From Xylanimonas protaetiae (GTDB lineage: Bacteria > Actinomycetota > Actinomycetes > Actinomycetales > Cellulomonadaceae), in contig NZ_CP035493.1 of assembly GCF_004135385.1 (NCBI RefSeq), forward strand, positions 2,795,440 to 2,859,439: 64,000 nt of DNA, read 5' to 3'. The position numbers and the translations under genes were made by a program. Position 1 is the first letter of the stretch; every line of letters starts with the position of its first letter. Shown here in pieces: positions 33,025-40,906 of the stretch. Under the pieces are notes generated by a model. It had not been told where the DNA came from. It saw nothing but the letters and a program-made list of their open reading frames with translations, and made no database searches.

Positions 33025-34740
33025 CTACCAGTTGGTCAGGCGGTCCTTGATGCCCTTGTTGATGGCATCCTCGTAGACCTTCACGTCGATCTGGCCGACG
33101 GCGTCGGTGTAGGACTTCCAGTTCTTCTCGAAGTCGGCAGGCTTGCCCGCGATGATCTTCGGCAGGTTCTGCACAGCGGCGTCGGTCAGCTGCTGGTTGA
33201 CCTGGTTGGCCTCGTCGTCGAGCCCGATGTTCCACGCCGGGTAGTACTTCGGGTTCTCCTTCGGCGTGTTCACGAACTCGCGCCAGGTCTTCTTGTCGTA
33301 CTTCTGGATGAAGGCGCGGTCGTAGCCGGTCAGCGTCGCGAGGAACTCGGCGGGCTGGTCGTCGGGGCTGTAGGCGTTGCCGTCGGAGAACTGTCCGTTG
33401 TGCTTGGGCAGCATGTCGAGCAGCGCCGTGAGACGGTTGGAGGCACGCCACGTGAGGTCGCGGTAGTTGGCCCGCTGCTCGTCCGTGCGGGAGAAGACGC
33501 CGTCGGCGCCGACCTGGTAGTCCTCGCCTTCGATGCCCCAGGAGAGCACCTTCTGCCAGGGCTCGCTGAGCATCATGTCGATGAACTTCAGTGCCTTCTC
33601 CGGCTGCTTGCTGGAGACAGACAAACCGAAGCCCTGGTTGGTGTTCATGACGTCACGGTCGGCGTACCACGGCTGCACACCGTCGTAGACGGGCATGAGG
33701 GGGACGTAGGTGTACTCGTCCTTGCCCGCGCTCTGCAGCGACTGGGTGGCGGTGCCGAAGTCCCAGCCCTGGTCGTGCATGCCGAGGACGGCGCCGGTGG
33801 CCAGCTTCGCGGTGTACTGGTCGTACGTGAGGGTGAAGGACTCGGGGTCGACGAGACCCTCGCTGTACTTCTCGTTGACGACCTTGTAGAAGTCCTTCGC
33901 GATGTCCTTGTTGGCGTAGATCTCCGCCTTGTTGTTGTCGTCGACGATGACGCCACCGTTGTTCGGGGAGCCAGCCAGCAGCGCCGGCGGGTTGGTCATG
34001 CCCCACTCGCGACCCGTCGAGGCCAGCAGCTCGAAGCCGACCGTCGGCGCGCCGTCGGTCTCAGGGTGCTTCGCCTTGTAGTCAGCGATGAGCTGGAAGT
34101 AGCGGTCGAGCGTCATGTTGCTCAGGTCCGGATAGCCGGCGTCCTCGAGCACGCGCTTCTGGATCCAGAACGCCGGACCGTAGTAGGTGCCGCCCGTGAC
34201 GTCGCCGTAGAAGCGGTTGTAGTTCGGGATGATGTACAGGCCCGGGTCCACCTCGGTGCCCGAGTAGCTCATCTTCTTGATGTACGGCTCGACGTGCGTC
34301 GAGATGTTCGGGTAGTCCCCCGTGGCCAGCATGTCGTCCAGGGGACGAAGTGCACCGCCCTCCAGGAGGCGCAGCTTCAGGTCGGTGGTGCCGATGAGGT
34401 CGGGGTACTCGCCGCCCGCGAGCATCACGCCGATCTTCTGGTCCACGTTGTCCGGGGACACGATCTCGTAGTCCAGGGTGACGCCGAGCTTCTCCTTGAG
34501 GAGCTTGGTGATCTTGTTGTCCGGGGCCGGGGCCTGCTCCGCGGACGTGATCCAGGTCGTGAGCGTCGTGGGGTTGCTGGGGGTCAGCGTGCCCGACTGG
34601 TCCGCGAGGTCGCCCGCGGGGATGACGACATCCTTCGAAGGGGCCTCCTCGGGAGCGCCCTGAGAGGTACATCCGACCAGTCCCGCTGAGACTGCTGCAG
34701 CCAGGACCAGAGTTGACAGCTTCTTGCTCGTGGTACGCAC
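33025..34740 (-). CDS. Extracellular oligosaccharide-binding lipoprotein of the LplABC-type importer
   Basis: 571 residues from GTG 34740. Signal: basic RTTSKK, hydrophobic core, lipobox GLVGC near residue 27, then a Gln/Glu/Pro-rich tether. The large two-lobed binding fold (LKEKLGVTLDYEIVSPDNVDQKIGVMLAGGEYPDLI, FWIQKRVLEDAGYP) fits family-1 binding proteins of the LipO type. It should capture xylan- or arabinoxylan-derived oligosaccharides and pass them to the LplBC permeases; the sugar is inferred from neighbours. First gene of the five-gene operon and divergent from the second LacI. Confidence 0.92.
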   Translation of the reverse strand: MRTTSKKLSTLVLAAAVSAGLVGCTSQGAPEEAPSKDVVIPAGDLADQSGTLTPSNPTTLTTWITSAEQAPAPDNKITKLLKEKLGVTLDYEIVSPDNVDQKIGVMLAGGEYPDLIGTTDLKLRLLEGGALRPLDDMLATGDYPNISTHVEPYIKKMSYSGTEVDPGLYIIPNYNRFYGDVTGGTYYGPAFWIQKRVLEDAGYPDLSNMTLDRYFQLIADYKAKHPETDGAPTVGFELLASTGREWGMTNPPALLAGSPNNGGVIVDDNNKAEIYANKDIAKDFYKVVNEKYSEGLVDPESFTLTYDQYTAKLATGAVLGMHDQGWDFGTATQSLQSAGKDEYTYVPLMPVYDGVQPWYADRDVMNTNQGFGLSVSSKQPEKALKFIDMMLSEPWQKVLSWGIEGEDYQVGADGVFSRTDEQRANYRDLTWRASNRLTALLDMLPKHNGQFSDGNAYSPDDQPAEFLATLTGYDRAFIQKYDKKTWREFVNTPKENPKYYPAWNIGLDDEANQVNQQLTDAAVQNLPKIIAGKPADFEKNWKSYTDAVGQIDVKVYEDAINKGIKDRLTNW

Positions 34741-34876
34741 CAAATTCTCTCTTCGTTGAGCGAACGCGACTTCCCTGAGGGGAGGTGTGGCATGGAACGT
34801 CGTGCTTGGAAGACAGTCACGAACACTCGATGCGCCGAGGGCGCCAGATCGGCCTGGCGCCCTCATCCCGGCAGGA

Positions 34877-34894
34877 TTGTAGCGATAAAATAGG
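34877..34894. promoter_or_regulatory. Operator candidate A for the second LacI, overlapping a -10 box
   Basis: TTGTAGCGATAAAATAGG matches site B at 14 of 18 bases and has a CG-centred imperfect palindrome, as LacI-type operators do. The minus strand reads TACAAT at 34881-34876, a good -10 for the binding-protein operon, so bound repressor would occlude it. It is an AT-rich island in a 73% GC region. Confidence 0.6.
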
Positions 34895-34999
34895 GACGTT
34901 CCCGCGAGTCGTCAAGCCCGGCGCACGCGCTGAGACGATGCCGTCCCGCGCCGCGAGGACCACGCCCTGGAGAGCGACGCCCCCGCTGTCACCGGAACC

Positions 35000-35030
35000 T
35001 TGCCGTGCGGTGTTGTATCGATATATTGGG
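35000..35030 (+). promoter_or_regulatory. Promoter of the second LacI with operator candidate B
   Basis: TTGCCG at 35000-35005, a 16-base spacer and TATATT at 35022-35027 form a near-consensus sigma-70 promoter. TTGTATCGATATATTGGG (35013-35030) overlaps the -10 and repeats site A, implying autoregulation. The rest of the 374-bp gap between the binding protein and LacI genes holds nothing else I recognise. Confidence 0.6.
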
Positions 35031-35114
35031 CGCGCTCGGGCGGCCTCGTCGGCCGGCGTCCGGATGAGCGGGCCCGCGCTGGGCTGGCACAATGTTGTGG
35101 AAGGGAGGGTGTTC

Positions 35115-36119
35115 ATGGTGAGGATGGCGGACGTCGCCCGCGAGGCAGGCGTCTCGGTCATGACGGTGTCGAACGTCCTCAACGAGCGCCTCCCGGTCGG
35201 CGAGCCGACGCGCGCCCGCGTCATGGCGGCCGTCGAGGCGCTCGGGTACGAGGTCAACCTGACGGCGCGCCACCTGCGGGCCGGACGGACAGACACCGTC
35301 GCCTTCATCGCCCCGTCGTTCCACGACTACTTCGGCGAGGTCTCCGACAAGATCGCGCTGCTCATCGAGGCGGGAGGGCGCCACCTCGTCCTCGAGCGCA
35401 CGAGCGCCAGCCCGGAGCAGGAGATGGAGGCGCTGAGCGTCGCGCGCCTCCGCCTGTACGACGGTGTGCTGCTGTCCGTGGCCGGCCTCGACATCGACCG
35501 GCTGGAGCGGGTTCGTATCCCGACGCCCATCGTCCTGCTCGGCGAGCGCGACGTGCCCGAGCGGTTCAACCACGTCCGGCTCGCGAACGAGGAGGGCGCC
35601 CGGCTCGCCACGGCGCACATGATCGAGGGCGGCTCCCGGCGCATCCTGGCGCTCGGCTGCACGTTCGACCCCGGGCACATGATGTCGTCGGACCGCCGGC
35701 TCGGGTGGGAGCGTGCCTGTCTCGATGCCGGCCTGGGCGTTGACCCGCGGTACGTGGTGCCGATCTCCGAGTACAGCTCGGCCGCGGCGCGCGACGCGAT
35801 GCTCGACGTCATCGACTCAGGTCTGCCCTTCGACGGGGTCTTCGCGATCACCGACATCATCGCGCTGGGAGCCGTCTCGGCGATGGCGGACCGCGGGCTG
35901 CGCATCCCCGCGGACGTCCAGATCGCGGGCTTCGACAACCTCGACATGGTGCGGTTCATCCCGCCCGGTCTCACCTCGGTCGACGCCAACCACGAGGGTC
36001 TCGCCGAGAAGGCCGTCGGGCTGCTGCACCGGCAGATGTCGGGCTGGACCGGTCCGGCCGAGCACGCCGTCGTGCCCGTCCGGCTCGTGGTGCGTGGCTC
36101 CACCCGCGGCGGCGCGTAG
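35115..36119 (+). CDS. LacI-family regulator of the oligosaccharide importer
   Basis: 334 residues from the ATG at 35115, with GGAGG six bases upstream. Helix-turn-helix MADVAREAGVSVMTVSNVLNERLPVGEPTRARV; effector domain with TDTVAFIAPSFHDYFGEV, GSRRILALGC and QIAGFDNLDMVRFIPPGLTSV. Its recognition helix (SVMTVSNVLNE) differs from the first LacI (SKATVSKTLNG), agreeing with a different operator. It faces the transporter operon and precedes the decayed GH127 and GH51 genes, so it probably controls both directions in response to an arabinose- or xylose-containing ligand. Confidence 0.92.
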   Translation: MVRMADVAREAGVSVMTVSNVLNERLPVGEPTRARVMAAVEALGYEVNLTARHLRAGRTDTVAFIAPSFHDYFGEVSDKIALLIEAGGRHLVLERTSASPEQEMEALSVARLRLYDGVLLSVAGLDIDRLERVRIPTPIVLLGERDVPERFNHVRLANEEGARLATAHMIEGGSRRILALGCTFDPGHMMSSDRRLGWERACLDAGLGVDPRYVVPISEYSSAAARDAMLDVIDSGLPFDGVFAITDIIALGAVSAMADRGLRIPADVQIAGFDNLDMVRFIPPGLTSVDANHEGLAEKAVGLLHRQMSGWTGPAEHAVVPVRLVVRGSTRGGA

Positions 36120-36183
36120 CCCGGCTCGTCGATGCGCGCCTGCGCCGCGCGACCCCGCACCCCACCGGTCGAAGGAGACCACC

Positions 36184-36885
36184 GTGAGCAGCCCCGTGCC
36201 CGTCCAGCGCGCCCTGCCCGCGTCGCCGATCGCCGCGACGCGGCACCGCCCGCTGCCCGTCCCTGCCGTCCGCCTGGTCGGCGGGCCGCTCGGGTCCTGG
36301 CAGGAGCGCAACGGCACCGCCACCATCCCGCACTGCGTCGACCAGCTCGAGGCCTCGGGGGTGCTCGACGACTTCCGTCGCCTTGTGGGCGAGTCGGCGG
36401 CGGCGCATCGCGGCTTCGTGCACACCTGGATCCAGGGCGTCGCGCAGCAGCGTGCTCGGCCCGGTCGGCGGCCACGAGCGCGAGGACGACGGCTACGCCC
36501 GGCTCCGCTGACGCCCGGTGCCACCTACGTCCTGGAGGTCGACCGGACGCCCCGCCGCACGACCGCGCACCATCGCGTCGACGCGCTGCGAGGGGTTGCA
36601 GCCGTCGAGCGTGGGCCGATCGTCTACTGCGTCGAGCACGCCGGCCTTGCACCCGGGATCGACGTCGACGGCATCGCGCTGGTGCCCGACGCGCTGATCA
36701 CGGCGGGTGAGGGCGGCACGCTGACCGTGCGGTGCCGGGTGACCCGCGCCGCGGACCACCTCTCCGGCACGGACGCCGGACCGGAGCTCGGCGCCGAGCA
36801 CACCGTGACCGCGATCCCGTTCTCCCCCTGGGGCAACGGGGAGCCCGGACCGATGCGGGTCTGGCTCCCGGTTGCCCCGTGCTGA
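36184..36885 (+). pseudogene. Remnant of a GH127 beta-L-arabinofuranosidase, internally deleted and frameshifted
   Basis: A strong start remains (GAAGGAG six bases before GTG), and the frame is open for 233 codons against about 650 in GH127. The N-terminal 80 residues (PAVRLVGG, ERNGTATIPHC, LEASGVLDDFRRLVGES) and the C-terminal 120 (RVDALRGVAAVERGPIVYC, PFSPWGNGEPGPMRVW) are GH127. The roughly 400-residue catalytic core with the Glu and zinc-Cys residues is absent. Near the junction, bases 36467-36508 encode the GH127-like EREDDGYARLR in the +1 frame and then hit a stop, so there is also a frameshift. It sits directly before a complete GH51 arabinofuranosidase. Confidence 0.85.
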
Positions 36886-36924
36886 GCCCTCCGACGACTG
36901 ACCTTCCGACCGAATGGGAACGCC

Positions 36925-38451
36925 ATGACGACCACCACGACCGCTGTCATCGACCTGGACCTGCCCGGCGCCACCATCAGCCGTCACGTGTACGGCCACT
37001 TCGCCGAGCACCTGGGCCGGTGCATCTATGGCGGGTTCTGGGTGGGGGAGGACTCGTCGGTGCCGAACGTGCGGGGCATCCGCTCCGACGTGGTCGAGGC
37101 GCTGCGCGCCATCGCGATCCCGAACCTGCGCTGGCCGGGCGGCTGCTTCGCGGACGACTACCACTGGCGGGACGGCATCGGCCCGCGCGACCAGCGGCCC
37201 CGGATGGTCAACTCGCACTGGGGCGACGTCGTGGAGGACAACGCGTTCGGCACGCACGAGTTCATGGACCTGTGCGAGCTGCTCGGCGCGGACCCGTACG
37301 TGTCGGGCAACGTCGGGTCGGGCACGGTGGCGGAGATGTCGGCGTGGGTGGAGTACCTGACGCGTGCGGACGACTCGCCGATGGCGGCGCTGCGGCGTGC
37401 GAACGGGCGCGACGAGCCCTGGCGCGTGCCGTTCTGGGGTCTGGGGAACGAGGCGTGGGGCTGTGGCGGGAACCTGCGTGCCGAGCAGTTCGCGTCGCTG
37501 GCTCGCCAGTACGCCACCTACGTGCGCGACCAGGGCGGCCACCGGACGTGCCGCGTCGCCGCCGGCGCGTCCGACGCGGACTACCACTGGACCGAGACGC
37601 TCCTGCGGTCGTTCGACGATCTCGCGGCGGACCCGGCGACCCCGGCCGCGCCCTTCCAGGCTGTGTCGCTGCACTACTACACGATGACCGGGCCGTGGTC
37701 CGACAAGGGGTCCGCCACCGGCTTCGGCACCGACGGCTGGTACGTCGCGCTCGCCCGCGCCCGCCACATGGACGAGCTGCTCACCCGGCACTCGACCGTC
37801 ATGGACCGGCACGACCCGTACCGCAAGGTGGGGCTCGTCGTCGACGAGTGGGGCACCTGGTGGAACGTGGAGCCGGGCACGAACCCGGGGTTCCTGTACC
37901 AGCAGAACACCCTGCGGGACGCGCTCGTCGCGGCGGTGCACTTCGACGCCTTCCACCGGCACGCGGAGCGTGTGGTCATGGCGAACATCGCCCAGACCGT
38001 CAACGTGCTCCAGGCGATGATCCTGACAGACCCGGACACGGGGGCGCTGGTGCTCACGCCGACGTACCACGTGTTCGCGATGAACACCGGGCACCACGAC
38101 GCCGCCGCGCTGGCCGTGCACCTGCGCGACGTCGAGACCCGCACGGTCGACGGCGGCGAGCTCCCGCTGGTCTCGGCGTCCGCGTCGGTCAAGGACGACG
38201 CCGCGCTGGTCTCGTTGTCGAACCTGGACGCCGACACCGCCCGCACGGTCGTGCTCGACCTGCGCGGGCGTGACGTCGTCGGGCACCGGGCGCGCGTGCT
38301 GACCGCGCCCGCGCTCGACGCGCACAACACGCCCGACCGGCCACGGGACGTCGCCCCCGTGGACCACGCCGGCGTGCGGTCCCACCCGCGCGGGCTCGAG
38401 GTCGACCTGCCCGCGCACTCCTACGTGACCGTCACCCTCACGCTCGGCTGA
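36925..38451 (+). CDS. GH51 alpha-L-arabinofuranosidase
   Basis: 508 residues, no signal peptide. Family start [21 protein letters not shown]; acid/base Glu176 in [11 protein letters not shown]; nucleophile Glu308 in [10 protein letters not shown]-terminal beta-sandwich ending AHSYVTVTL. The length matches intracellular GH51 enzymes (about 500). It removes arabinose side chains from imported arabinoxylo- or arabino-oligosaccharides, complementing the two xylosidases. Starts 39 bases after the GH127 remnant and is probably transcribed with it and the second LacI; a strong terminator follows. Confidence 0.95.
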   Translation: MTTTTTAVIDLDLPGATISRHVYGHFAEHLGRCIYGGFWVGEDSSVPNVRGIRSDVVEALRAIAIPNLRWPGGCFADDYHWRDGIGPRDQRPRMVNSHWGDVVEDNAFGTHEFMDLCELLGADPYVSGNVGSGTVAEMSAWVEYLTRADDSPMAALRRANGRDEPWRVPFWGLGNEAWGCGGNLRAEQFASLARQYATYVRDQGGHRTCRVAAGASDADYHWTETLLRSFDDLAADPATPAAPFQAVSLHYYTMTGPWSDKGSATGFGTDGWYVALARARHMDELLTRHSTVMDRHDPYRKVGLVVDEWGTWWNVEPGTNPGFLYQQNTLRDALVAAVHFDAFHRHAERVVMANIAQTVNVLQAMILTDPDTGALVLTPTYHVFAMNTGHHDAAALAVHLRDVETRTVDGGELPLVSASASVKDDAALVSLSNLDADTARTVVLDLRGRDVVGHRARVLTAPALDAHNTPDRPRDVAPVDHAGVRSHPRGLEVDLPAHSYVTVTLTLG

Positions 38452-38488
38452 CGGACGGTCAGGGCGACCTGAGCAGGGGCTCAAAAAG

Positions 38489-38525
38489 CGAGAGGCCCGA
38501 CGGTGTGGATCCGTCGGGCCTCTCG
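38489..38525 (+). terminator. Strong terminator after GH51
   Basis: A perfect 15-bp stem (CGAGAGGCCCGACGG / CCGTCGGGCCTCTCG) with a 7-base loop, 38 bases past the GH51 stop. A-rich sequence precedes it and a pyrimidine-rich stretch follows. It separates the sugar locus from the tRNA region. Confidence 0.9.
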
Positions 38526-38593
38526 ATCCGCTGTCTCATTCGGATCCCGCCGACAGGTATGACCTGCCGGAAGCTGGCGAGCGCACGTGACAT

Positions 38594-38614
38594 GGGGGTT
38601 CAAGTCCCCCTCCG
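38594..38614 (+). repeat. 21-bp inverted copy of the tRNA-Leu T-arm and acceptor region
   Basis: GGGGGTTCAAGTCCCCCTCC plus one G on the plus strand is identical to the 3' part of the minus-strand tRNA-Leu (38684-38664). The flanks differ (ACAT before, AACGTGC after) and no other tRNA part is present. It may be a remnant of an older tRNA or of an integration event. The rest of 38526-38593 holds nothing I recognise. Confidence 0.85.
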
Positions 38615-38621
38615 AACGTGC

Positions 38622-38655
38622 AAACAGCCCCTGATCCGTAAGGTCAGGAGCTGTT
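38622..38655 (-). terminator. Terminator of tRNA-Leu
   Basis: On the minus strand AACAGCTCCTGA pairs with TCAGGGGCTGTT (one mismatch, 12-bp stem, 9-base loop) immediately after the tRNA 3' end. Confidence 0.7.
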
Positions 38656-38656
38656 C

Positions 38657-38744
38657 TGGTGTCCGGAGGGGGACTTGAACCCCCACGCCCGATAAAGGGC
38701 ACTAGCACCTCAAGCTAGCGCGTCTGCCATTCCGCCACCCGGAC
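38657..38744 (-). tRNA. tRNA-Leu (anticodon GAG)
   Basis: Minus-strand transcript begins GTCCGGGTGGCGGAATGG. The anticodon stem CTAGC/GCTAG encloses the loop TTGAGGT, giving anticodon GAG for CUC/CUU. The long variable arm (TGCCCTTTATCGGGCG) is typical of class II tRNA-Leu; the T-arm is GGGGGTTCAAGTCCCCC, with a 7-bp acceptor stem, discriminator A and an encoded CCA (38657-38659). Transcribed alone, with a terminator hairpin just behind. Confidence 0.95.
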
Positions 38745-38896
38745 AGGTGACCCCGAGAGCCGGCGTTCCCGCCGTCTCGGTGCGGTGGAAAACATAGCAC
38801 GGTGTCGGCGGGGGTCCGAAATCGCGTGCCATCGTCACGCCAGCGCAGGCGTCTGCGGGCAGACTGGTCGGCAGGGACGTCAGTGGAGGTGAGCGG

Positions 38897-40033
38897 GTGG
38901 CCGAGCCCGAGAACGTGCCGCAGTGGTTGCGGACGAGCGCCGGGTGGTCCTGGCGGTTCGTCGCCCTCGTGGCGGCCGTCTCGCTGCTGGTCTTCGCCGT
39001 CGTGCACGTGCGGGTCGTCTTCACGGCGGTGTTCCTGGCGCTGGTGCTGACGTCGGTGCTGCGGCCGCTCACCGACTGGTTCGCGCGGGTCATGCCGCGC
39101 CCGCTCGCCATCGGGCTCGCGTTCCTCACGGCGCTCGTCGTGGTCGGGGGTCTGGTGACGTACGTCGTGGCGTCCGTCGCCGGGCAGTGGGAGAACCTGG
39201 GCGACCAGTTCACGACGGGCGTGGACCAGATCATCGGCTGGCTCGCGCACGGGCCGCTGCGCCTGGACGTGTCGCCCGACGCGATCACCGACGCGCTCGA
39301 GGCGGGCCGCAAGTGGTTGGCGGAGAACGCCGCCGACGTCGCCGGGCAGACCGCCCAGACGGTCGGCACCGTGGTCGAGGTGTTCGCCGTCATCGCCCTG
39401 GCGATCTTCTGCACGGTGTTCTTCCTGCTCCAGGGCGGCGCGATGTGGCGCTGGTTCGTCGGCCAGGTGCCGGCCGGGCACCGCAACCGCTGGGACGACG
39501 CCGCGCAGGCCGGCTGGTACACCTTCGCGGGCTATGCGCGCGGAACGGTGCTCATCGCCATCACGAACGGCCTGATGTCGGGCATCTTCCTGGCCATCCT
39601 CGGCATCCCGTTGGCGGCGCCCCTCGCCGTGCTCGTGTTCATCGGCACGTTCATCCCGCTGATCGGCGCGCCGACGGCGATGGTCATCGCGGGCGTGGTC
39701 GCGCTCGCGGCGGACGGGCCGTTCAAGGCGCTCATCGTGATCATCGGCGTCGCGATCATCGGCCAGATCGAGGGGCACCTGCTCCAGCCGCTCATCATGG
39801 GCAAGCAGGTGGCGCTGCACCCCGTGGTGGTCGCCGTCGCGATCGCGACGGGCACGGTGCTCGCCGGCATCCTCGGCGCCGTCGTGGCCGTGCCCGTCGT
39901 CGCGGTGACCTGGGCGGTCTATGCGCGGCTGCGACCGCGTCGCGAGCCCGTGGGGCTGCTCGGGCCCGGGACGGCCGCTGACGAGCCGAGCGCCGGCGAC
40001 CCGGCCGCGGACGACGCGGGCGCCGACGGGTAA
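38897..40033 (+). CDS. AI-2E family (PerM-like) membrane transporter
   Basis: 378 residues from GTG 38897, with GGAGGT six bases upstream. Eight hydrophobic segments in the family pattern: two N-terminal pairs, an extracytoplasmic-like amphipathic domain (residues about 100-165), then GTFIPLIGAPTAMVIAGVVAL and QIEGHLLQPLIMGKQVALHP, the family signature. Members export or import small molecules or act as Na+(Li+)/H+ antiporters; substrate unknown. An acidic tail of about 30 residues ends the protein. Confidence 0.93.
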   Translation: MAEPENVPQWLRTSAGWSWRFVALVAAVSLLVFAVVHVRVVFTAVFLALVLTSVLRPLTDWFARVMPRPLAIGLAFLTALVVVGGLVTYVVASVAGQWENLGDQFTTGVDQIIGWLAHGPLRLDVSPDAITDALEAGRKWLAENAADVAGQTAQTVGTVVEVFAVIALAIFCTVFFLLQGGAMWRWFVGQVPAGHRNRWDDAAQAGWYTFAGYARGTVLIAITNGLMSGIFLAILGIPLAAPLAVLVFIGTFIPLIGAPTAMVIAGVVALAADGPFKALIVIIGVAIIGQIEGHLLQPLIMGKQVALHPVVVAVAIATGTVLAGILGAVVAVPVVAVTWAVYARLRPRREPVGLLGPGTAADEPSAGDPAADDAGADG

Positions 40034-40064
40034 GAGCCCGCGCCGGTCCTGGCATGCTGCCGGG

Positions 40065-40679
40065 ATGGAACCCTTCGTCCTCGCCACCGAGCGCGTCCGC
40101 CTCTCGACCCCGACCGCCGACGACGTCGACCGCGTCTACGCGCTGTGCCAGGACGAGGCGATCCAGCGTTGGACCACCGTGCCGAGCCCGTACCGGCGCG
40201 AGCACGCGCACGAGTTCGTCACGGGGTTCGTGCCGCGCGGCTGGGAGTCGGGGCGGGTGCTCACGTGGGCGATCCGGCCGCCCGGCGACGTCCTGCCGGG
40301 GGAGCGCGAGCCGGAGCTGCTCGGCATGGTGGGGCTGCACCTCGACGACACCCCGGCCCCGCACCGCTCGGCCGAGTTCGGGTTCTGGATGGCGCCCGAG
40401 GCGCGCGGCCGCGGCCTGGTGACGGAGGCGGCACGCCTCGTCGTCGACCACGGGCTCGACCCCGAGGGGCTCGGGCTGGCCCGCGCGGAGTGGCGGGCCG
40501 TGGTGGGCAACTGGGCCTCGCGGCGCGTCGCCTGGAAGGTGGGGGTGCGCGTCGAGGGGGAGATCCGCGGGCTGCTGGTGCACCGCGGCGCCCGGCTCGA
40601 CGGCTGGGTCGGCACGCTGCTGCCCGGCGACCGCCGCGAGCCGAACGAGCCCTGGCCCGCGGGCGCGCCGACGGCGTGA
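40065..40679 (+). CDS. GNAT-family N-acetyltransferase
   Basis: 204 residues. RimJ/RimL-like layout: LATERVRLSTPTADDVDRVYALCQDEAIQRW at the start, the acetyl-CoA motif APEARGRGLVTEAARLVVDHGL, and NWASRRVAWKVGVRVEGEIRG at the end. Likely acetylates a protein N-terminus or a small amine; substrate unknown. The ATG at 40065 is preceded by CATGCT six bases away, a plausible leaderless -10. Confidence 0.9.
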   Translation: MEPFVLATERVRLSTPTADDVDRVYALCQDEAIQRWTTVPSPYRREHAHEFVTGFVPRGWESGRVLTWAIRPPGDVLPGEREPELLGMVGLHLDDTPAPHRSAEFGFWMAPEARGRGLVTEAARLVVDHGLDPEGLGLARAEWRAVVGNWASRRVAWKVGVRVEGEIRGLLVHRGARLDGWVGTLLPGDRREPNEPWPAGAPTA

Positions 40680-40804
40680 CGCGTGGGCGACCTCACACCG
40701 GGAACGCGGTTGCGCGGCACGTCGCGGCCGTGCGAACCTCGACGGGTCCCCGCGGGCGGTGCCCGCGCGTGAGAGGGGACGGCATCCGACCTCGAGGACG
40801 TGAC

Positions 40805-40831
40805 ATGACGGGTCTCCCGACCGCCGCCTGA
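40805..40831 (+). CDS. 8-residue leader ORF upstream of the ABC-F gene
   Basis: ATG ACG GGT CTC CCG ACC GCC GCC TGA encodes MTGLPTAA, with a good ribosome-binding site (GAGGA at 40794-40798, 6-base spacer). It lies 75 bases before the ABC-F start inside a structured leader. Bases 40810-40817 (codons 2-5) are complementary to 40893-40900, which hold the ABC-F ribosome-binding site. Antibiotic-responsive ABC-F genes are often controlled by such leader peptides (established knowledge). Confidence 0.6.
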   Translation: MTGLPTAA

Positions 40832-40905
40832 CCGGCGCCGCACCCTGCGCTCGCACGCGCGAGCGGGGACGTCGGCGCACCAGCCGACCTTCGGAGACCC
40901 CTTTT
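40810..40905 (+). promoter_or_regulatory. Attenuator-like structured leader of the ABC-F gene
   Basis: GGGTCTCC (40810-40817, in the leader ORF) pairs perfectly with GGAGACCC (40893-40900), which is followed by CTTTT, so it could be an intrinsic terminator or could mask the GGAG ribosome-binding site. Competing hairpins: 40848-40865 (7 bp), 40871-40888 (6 bp) and an upstream 40751-40767 (7 bp, GGT loop). A ribosome stalled on the leader ORF would free the GGAG. The rest of 40680-40804 is GC-rich without a gene. Confidence 0.55.
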
Positions 40906-40906
40906 C

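Noticed and set aside
38481-38708. 75-codon minus-strand frame
   Set aside because: It spans a terminator, the tRNA-Leu gene and its terminator; coding is incompatible with those structures.
38594-38744. Mobile-element attachment site at tRNA-Leu
   Set aside because: The repeated segments are inverted, not direct, and there is no integrase, IS or atypical-composition island in the window. Kept only as an oddity.
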